Shown: piece by piece, positions 6,677 through 9,279 of the stretch | How the letters are laid out: every line of letters begins with the position of its first letter | Numbering within the stretch: position 1 is the first letter of the stretch | Source of the DNA: Bacteroidota bacterium | GTDB taxonomy: Bacteria; CLD3; SB21 | Assembly (NCBI GenBank): GCA_020438245.1 | Contig: JAGQUY010000073.1 | Span: 1-9,279, forward strand | Reading direction: 5' to 3' | DNA length: 9,279 bases | Translations under genes and position numbers: made by a program | The notes under the pieces: model-generated | The model's database searches: none | The model's input: the letters and a program-made list of their open reading frames with translations, nothing else | Told to the model about the DNA's origin: nothing

Positions 6677-7009
6677 ATGGTCAAATACAATCCCAAAACC
6701 CGGAAGGCGACATTCGAGACCAGCTTTGAAGATGCACGACAGGTAGCCGTGCTTGGAGAGTTTAACAATTGGAATGCAGACGCTCACCCCCTTAAGAAGT
6801 CAAAGAACGGCAAGTGGAAAGGGGATGCAAAAATCGAACCGGGTCGGTACGAATTTATTTACAGGGTTAATGAGGAGCAATGGGAATTGGATGACGCGTG
6901 TGAGAGGGTTACCAACGCATTCGGTTCCCAAAATTCGGTTTTCACTGCGTCTGCCGTTGCTGCCGTGAGTAAACAGCCAGCAAAGGCACGTAAGAAAAAG
7001 AAAAGCTAA
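6677..7009 (+). CDS. Stand-alone CBM48/AMPK-beta-like glycogen-binding-domain protein
   Basis: This 110-residue protein consists almost wholly of one early-set (E-set) immunoglobulin-like carbohydrate-binding module, the type found at the N-terminus of glycogen branching and debranching enzymes and in AMPK beta subunits. The signature runs VAVLGEFNNWN (residues 23-33), then PLKKSKNGKWKG (38-49), PGRYEFIYRVNEEQWELDD (55-73) and RVTNAFGSQNSVF (77-89). W32, W47 and W69 are candidate sugar-stacking residues. A lysine-rich tail (AKARKKKKS) ends the protein. There is no signal peptide and no catalytic domain, so it should be cytoplasmic and bind alpha-glucan or a protein partner. It has its own promoter and a strong ribosome binding site. 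Its stop overlaps the stop of the convergent 95-residue gene. Fold assignment is good; function is unknown. Confidence 0.85.
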   Translation: MVKYNPKTRKATFETSFEDARQVAVLGEFNNWNADAHPLKKSKNGKWKGDAKIEPGRYEFIYRVNEEQWELDDACERVTNAFGSQNSVFTASAVAAVSKQPAKARKKKKS

Positions 7010-7293
7010 CTCTGTCTGGTAAACTCCCGGAAAGCCTTGCGAAAATCCTTTGGCGTGGGTAACTGGTCAGGCGTTGCTTGTGAATAGGAAAAAACTGTTT
7101 TTGCGCCTTCCGCATCAATCGCAAATCGATTACCGGAACGAAATGCTTTTTTCTTTTTCACGAGTTTTTCAAGCTCGCTTCTGAGTATATCGAGATTTTT
7201 GTCGGTTTCTGATATTCCGATTCGTTTGGCAATGATATTCAAAGATGCCGGCATATAATTAAGACCGTATTTCAACAACATGTACTCTACCAC
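7006..7293 (-). CDS. Small conserved-looking protein, winged-helix-like, unknown function
   Basis: The product is 95 residues from a GTG start. The segment ASLNIIAKRIGISETDKNLDILRSELEKLVKKKKAFRSGNRFAID (about residues 16-60) resembles a winged helix-turn-helix: a recognition-like helix, a lysine-rich second helix and a beta-hairpin wing. This is a fold impression, not a family match. The C-terminus (PTPKDFRKAFREFTRQS) is basic. There is no signal or membrane segment. The GTG at 7293 has a G-rich stretch (GGGGGG) about five bases upstream as its only ribosome binding site; an ATG at 7281 is an alternative. It lies 27 bases after the stop of the AgmX/TonB-like gene and in the same frame, and is probably the third gene of the sigma-factor operon. 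If it binds DNA, it may be an accessory regulator. Confidence 0.7.
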   Translation of the reverse strand: MVEYMLLKYGLNYMPASLNIIAKRIGISETDKNLDILRSELEKLVKKKKAFRSGNRFAIDAEGAKTVFSYSQATPDQLPTPKDFRKAFREFTRQS

Positions 7294-7320
7294 GCAAGCC
7301 CCCCAGTCTTGTTGAATTGA

Positions 7321-8385
7321 CTAAAAGTAAAACGTGTGATAAACGATCTGGTCTCCGAAAGGTGTCGAGATTTCGGAAAATCGGAAGGTACGGAGTTGCA
7401 GGGTAACCCGTTCGACAACCGTCTTGTCCAGTCCGCCGGAGGTCAAATTGACTTCCTTCACAATACCTTTCGGAGAAACTACAAGGCGGACTCCTATTCG
7501 GGTGCTCTTCACTGCACTGCGCTGCCCGGTGGTTCGAATGCAACTGTAGATTTTGAAACTGTTATTTGCGAAGACATTCTGGATGTCACCAATTGGGCGC
7601 TGCTCTGCGCTTCGAACAACCTCCGCGGGGATTTCTGCGACTTGATTTGCAGGATATAATAGCCGGCGTTCCACATTGAGTTCCAGTTTTTCAGACTCAG
7701 GCCTAAGCTCTGGAGTTGACTCAACGCTTGCCTTCGTTGTGATCTGCGCACCGCCCACAGGTGCCCGCTTGTCACCGGCAGGTCCGTCAAGACCATTCGT
7801 CAATTCATTGAGCACTTCATCCGAGTAGGGTTCGGTCGAACTGACGATCTCGGTCAAATCCAAGGCCTTGCGATCCATTTCCAAAGACGGATTCGATACC
7901 TCTGGCTTTTGAACTGACAGCATTGCATGCATATCAAAAGGTTCGAGACTCGGCGGATGTACCGCAATAGAATAGGTTAGTATAGTATTGGCAACCACCG
8001 GTTCGACGACGGTTTTGATGAACTTGATGGGTTTGACGACCAGCCAGTTGATAAGCAGTCCGGCATATCTTTCGGCTTCCCCAAAGTGCTTCTTAAGCGC
8101 CATGCGGATCTTTTCTCGAATTGTCGCGTCGGTGTTCCGGCTGATTTCGACTTGGGCTTCAGCAAGCGCGAAATCGAATTTGGTTTGAAGGAGAGCGGAG
8201 ATTCTATCCTCCAGATCCATTTTTTCTCTGAACGTGTTGCACTGCGAAATAAAGTGCTCCACCAATGCCAAAACGCTCGTTGGATCCAACGACTTAACGG
8301 TCCCATTGGTGCTAAAGTCATCCATTTCCCTCAGAAACTCGTCAAATAAAGTATCGATGTTTCTTTTTGGATTCATCGAGGTCAT
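7321..8385 (-). CDS. Sigma-factor-coupled protein with helical N-terminus and AgmX/PglI (TonB-like) C-terminal domain
   Basis: The 354-residue product probably starts at the ATG at 8385: this ATG overlaps the sigma-gene stop as ATGA and has AGGGGA five bases upstream. An in-frame ATG at 8427 would add 14 residues but overlaps the sigma gene more. Residues about 1-105 are charged and helical, cytoplasmic-looking. Residues 109-142 are hydrophobic but broken by K118, K121 and K124, so a membrane span is possible, not certain. Residues about 145-265 are a Pro/Glu/Ser-rich linker. Residues 266-354 resemble the AgmX/PglI-type energy-transducer C-terminal domain: IYSCIRTTGQR, IGVRLVVSPKGIVKEVNLTSGGLDKTVVERVTLQLRTFRF, and a terminal aromatic strand HTFYF. 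Such domains usually act in the periplasm. Its position after an ECF sigma gene suggests an anti-sigma or signal-coupling role, but there is no HxxxCxxC zinc motif. That role is inference. Confidence 0.8.
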   Translation of the reverse strand: MTSMNPKRNIDTLFDEFLREMDDFSTNGTVKSLDPTSVLALVEHFISQCNTFREKMDLEDRISALLQTKFDFALAEAQVEISRNTDATIREKIRMALKKHFGEAERYAGLLINWLVVKPIKFIKTVVEPVVANTILTYSIAVHPPSLEPFDMHAMLSVQKPEVSNPSLEMDRKALDLTEIVSSTEPYSDEVLNELTNGLDGPAGDKRAPVGGAQITTKASVESTPELRPESEKLELNVERRLLYPANQVAEIPAEVVRSAEQRPIGDIQNVFANNSFKIYSCIRTTGQRSAVKSTRIGVRLVVSPKGIVKEVNLTSGGLDKTVVERVTLQLRTFRFSEISTPFGDQIVYHTFYF

Positions 8386-9089
8386 TTTGATCCCCTGCCT
8401 TCCAAAGTTTCTGTCGCACTCGTCCATTTTGACGCAATGTTTAAATTTCTTATTTGTGATAACGTGGACGAATGCATGTATTCCGGATAGTTTCTCATCA
8501 GGTGTTTCTTAAACTGCTTTATTACCCTATTTAGCCTGGCTCTGGCCGCATCTTGAGTATTGTTGATCTTCTCCGCAATATTCTTGGTGTGTAAGTTCTG
8601 TAAATACAACAGAAAAACTTCCGCATCGAGCTTGTTTCTAAGTGATTGTACAAATTCAATAACAATTTGTTCAAACTCTTTCAGCTCAAATGCCTGATCT
8701 GGAACAATCGCATCTGATCTGAGGCCAATCGAATCCATGGTATCATCAAAGCCAAACGTACGTCCCTGATGCTTCTGAGTCTCCCGAATATATCGCACGA
8801 TATGTTTGTTGGTAACCGTGTAAACCCACGTGCTAACTTCAAATTTAGGATTGTACACCGCCAGATTTTCCAAAACATCGCAAAAAGCGCTCTGGAGAAT
8901 ATCTTCGATTATATATCGATTGCGATTCTCGTCAAAGCTCTTGTTGATGTTTAGTTTATATCGAATATATTGGAAAAGTCGCTTTTGGTACCGTTTCCAC
9001 AACTCCACCATGGCGGGCTCAAAGTGATCACGATGAATCAAACCTAGGCGAATTAAATCGCGTTCTTTAATTTCAGACCAGTCCATCAT
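8382..9089 (-). CDS. ECF-type RNA polymerase sigma factor
   Basis: The 235-residue product has sigma regions 2 and 4 only. Region 2 (about residues 27-105) includes YIIEDILQSAFCDVLENLAVYNPKFEVSTWVYTVTNKHIVRYIRE, with the typical core-binding helix and the W-x-Y-x-x-x-x-N -10-recognition helix. Region 4 (about 143-197) includes LDAEVFLLYLQNLHTKNIAEKINNTQDAARARLNRVIKQFKKHL, the -35-binding helix-turn-helix. A linker of about 35 residues joins them. Compared with typical ECF factors (about 170-200 residues), it has a longer N-terminal lead and a polar C-terminal tail of about 35 residues (after RNYPEY). The first of two tandem ATG codons at 9089 is used; the ribosome binding site is weak. It overlaps the partner gene by four bases. 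The gene appears more AT-rich than the left half of the window. I could not assign a known ECF subgroup. Confidence 0.88.
   Translation of the reverse strand: MMDWSEIKERDLIRLGLIHRDHFEPAMVELWKRYQKRLFQYIRYKLNINKSFDENRNRYIIEDILQSAFCDVLENLAVYNPKFEVSTWVYTVTNKHIVRYIRETQKHQGRTFGFDDTMDSIGLRSDAIVPDQAFELKEFEQIVIEFVQSLRNKLDAEVFLLYLQNLHTKNIAEKINNTQDAARARLNRVIKQFKKHLMRNYPEYMHSSTLSQIRNLNIASKWTSATETLEGRGSK
8391..8396 (-). promoter_or_regulatory. Ribosome binding site inside the end of the sigma gene
   Basis: AGGGGA on the minus strand, five bases before the ATG at 8385. It favours 8385 over 8427 as the start of the partner gene and supports coupled translation with the sigma factor. Confidence 0.55.
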
Positions 9090-9138
9090 ACGTTGTTGGT
9101 CACCATCTGCTGAATTCGTTTAATCGGAAAATGCCAAG

Positions 9139-9144
9139 AGTATA
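9139..9144 (-). promoter_or_regulatory. Candidate -10 box of the sigma-factor operon
   Basis: TATACT on the minus strand predicts transcription from near 9132, with a leader of about 43 bases before the sigma ATG. At 17 bases upstream there is only a poor -35 (CTTTTG), so this promoter may need an activator or be read by an alternative sigma factor. Confidence 0.35.
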
Positions 9145-9176
9145 GTCCTTGACAGAATAGACAAAAGACAAGGACT
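9144..9176. repeat. Inverted repeat with 17-base spacer in the divergent control region
   Basis: AGTCCTTG (9144-9151) and CAAGGACT (9169-9176) are perfect 8-base inverted arms. One arm abuts the candidate -10 box of the sigma operon. A partial third copy, GTCCTT, lies at 9206-9211. The layout suits operator half-sites or a stem-loop with a long loop. Confidence 0.5.
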
Positions 9177-9180
9177 TTGC

Positions 9181-9196
9181 TGTGATATAAGTCACA
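9181..9196. promoter_or_regulatory. Crp-family binding site, perfect TGTGA-N6-TCACA
   Basis: The palindrome TGTGA-TATAAG-TCACA matches the core of the Crp (cAMP receptor protein) consensus with no mismatch. Its centre is at 9188.5. That is 41.5 bases upstream of a start predicted from TATACA at 9218-9223, the class II activator position for the rightward gene. It lies about 56 bases upstream of the predicted sigma-operon start on the other strand. Binding by a Crp/Fnr-family regulator is inferred from sequence only. Confidence 0.5.
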
Positions 9197-9217
9197 ACTC
9201 GACGTGTCCTTAAAATT

Positions 9218-9223
9218 TATACA
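9218..9223 (+). promoter_or_regulatory. Candidate -10 box of the rightward gene
   Basis: TATACA, predicting a transcript start at about 9230. No recognisable -35 box sits 17 bases upstream, as is usual for a class II Crp-activated promoter. Confidence 0.35.
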
Positions 9224-9254
9224 GAGAAGACTACGCATTCAAGGGAAAACTTCC

Positions 9255-9279
9255 ATGAGGCGTGTGAAGCAAGAGTTGT
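9255..9279 (+). CDS. Start of a rightward gene, truncated by window end
   Basis: An ATG at 9255 opens the frame MRRVKQEL and runs off the window. AGGGA (9242-9246) lies eight bases upstream as a plausible ribosome binding site, and a candidate -10 box and Crp-type site lie further upstream. Eight codons are too few to identify the product. The basic N-terminus could start a signal peptide or a cytoplasmic protein. Confidence 0.35.

Noticed and set aside
7294..7323. Programmed readthrough of the TAG stop as the main expression mode
   Set aside because: The upstream protein already ends at the normal aromatic final strand of its domain, and a GTG start is available for the downstream gene; kept only as a low-interest possibility.
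7977..8321. 114-codon open frame on the - strand in another frame of the AgmX/TonB-like gene
   Set aside because: Its composition (many Trp, Ser and Arg) looks like a frame-shifted shadow; the longer frame is coupled to the sigma gene and ends in a recognisable domain.
8386..8427. Longer start (ATG 8427) for the AgmX/TonB-like gene
   Set aside because: The ATG at 8385 overlaps the sigma stop as ATGA and has AGGGGA at good spacing; the 14 extra residues show no recognisable sequence.
9149..9154. TTGACA as a consensus -35 box on the + strand
   Set aside because: No -10-like hexamer lies 15-19 bases downstream; the bases are partly the arm of the AGTCCTTG inverted repeat.

Overview
The window looks like chromosomal sequence of a Gram-negative bacterium whose phylum I cannot fix. 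The Gram-negative call rests on two predicted lipoproteins in tandem and a protein with a C-terminal domain resembling the TonB/AgmX family. The AgmX-like domain and the unusual EF-P recall deep-branching groups (Bdellovibrionota-, Myxococcota- or spirochaete-like), but this is weak inference. Genes are tightly packed: two convergent pairs have stop codons that overlap or lie one base apart. No tRNA, rRNA, CRISPR array, insertion sequence or phage gene was seen.

Region 1 (1-1562, + strand) has the 3' part of adenylate kinase (adk, zinc-finger LID type) and then a two-domain response regulator with an HD-GYP domain, a predicted cyclic-di-GMP phosphodiesterase. Region 2 (1623-3248, - strand) is peptide chain release factor 3 (prfC), with a strong promoter placed so close to the start codon that its leader would be only about 8 bases. 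Region 3 (3343-5357, + strand) is a translationally coupled pair of predicted lipoproteins: a type I phosphodiesterase/nucleotide pyrophosphatase and a NodB-fold polysaccharide deacetylase. Region 4 (5359-6475, - strand) is efp-accB: elongation factor P, whose loop-tip residue is Asn instead of Lys or Arg, and the biotin carboxyl carrier protein of acetyl-CoA carboxylase. accC does not follow.

Region 5 (6677-7009, + strand) is a stand-alone CBM48/AMPK-beta-like carbohydrate-binding protein with its own promoter and strong ribosome binding site. Region 6 (7006-9089, - strand) is a likely three-gene operon: an ECF-type sigma factor, a translationally coupled partner with a helical N-terminus and a C-terminal AgmX/TonB-like domain, and a 95-residue winged-helix-like protein. 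The partner lacks the usual zinc anti-sigma signature, so this is the best candidate here for an undescribed signalling module. Upstream of it (9090-9254) is a divergent control region with a perfect TGTGA-N6-TCACA Crp-type site, a long-spaced inverted repeat, and the start of a rightward gene cut off by the window end.

Functionally the window mixes translation housekeeping (prfC, efp), nucleotide and lipid metabolism (adk, accB), envelope or extracytoplasmic hydrolases, second-messenger control (HD-GYP), and an alternative-sigma regulatory unit.
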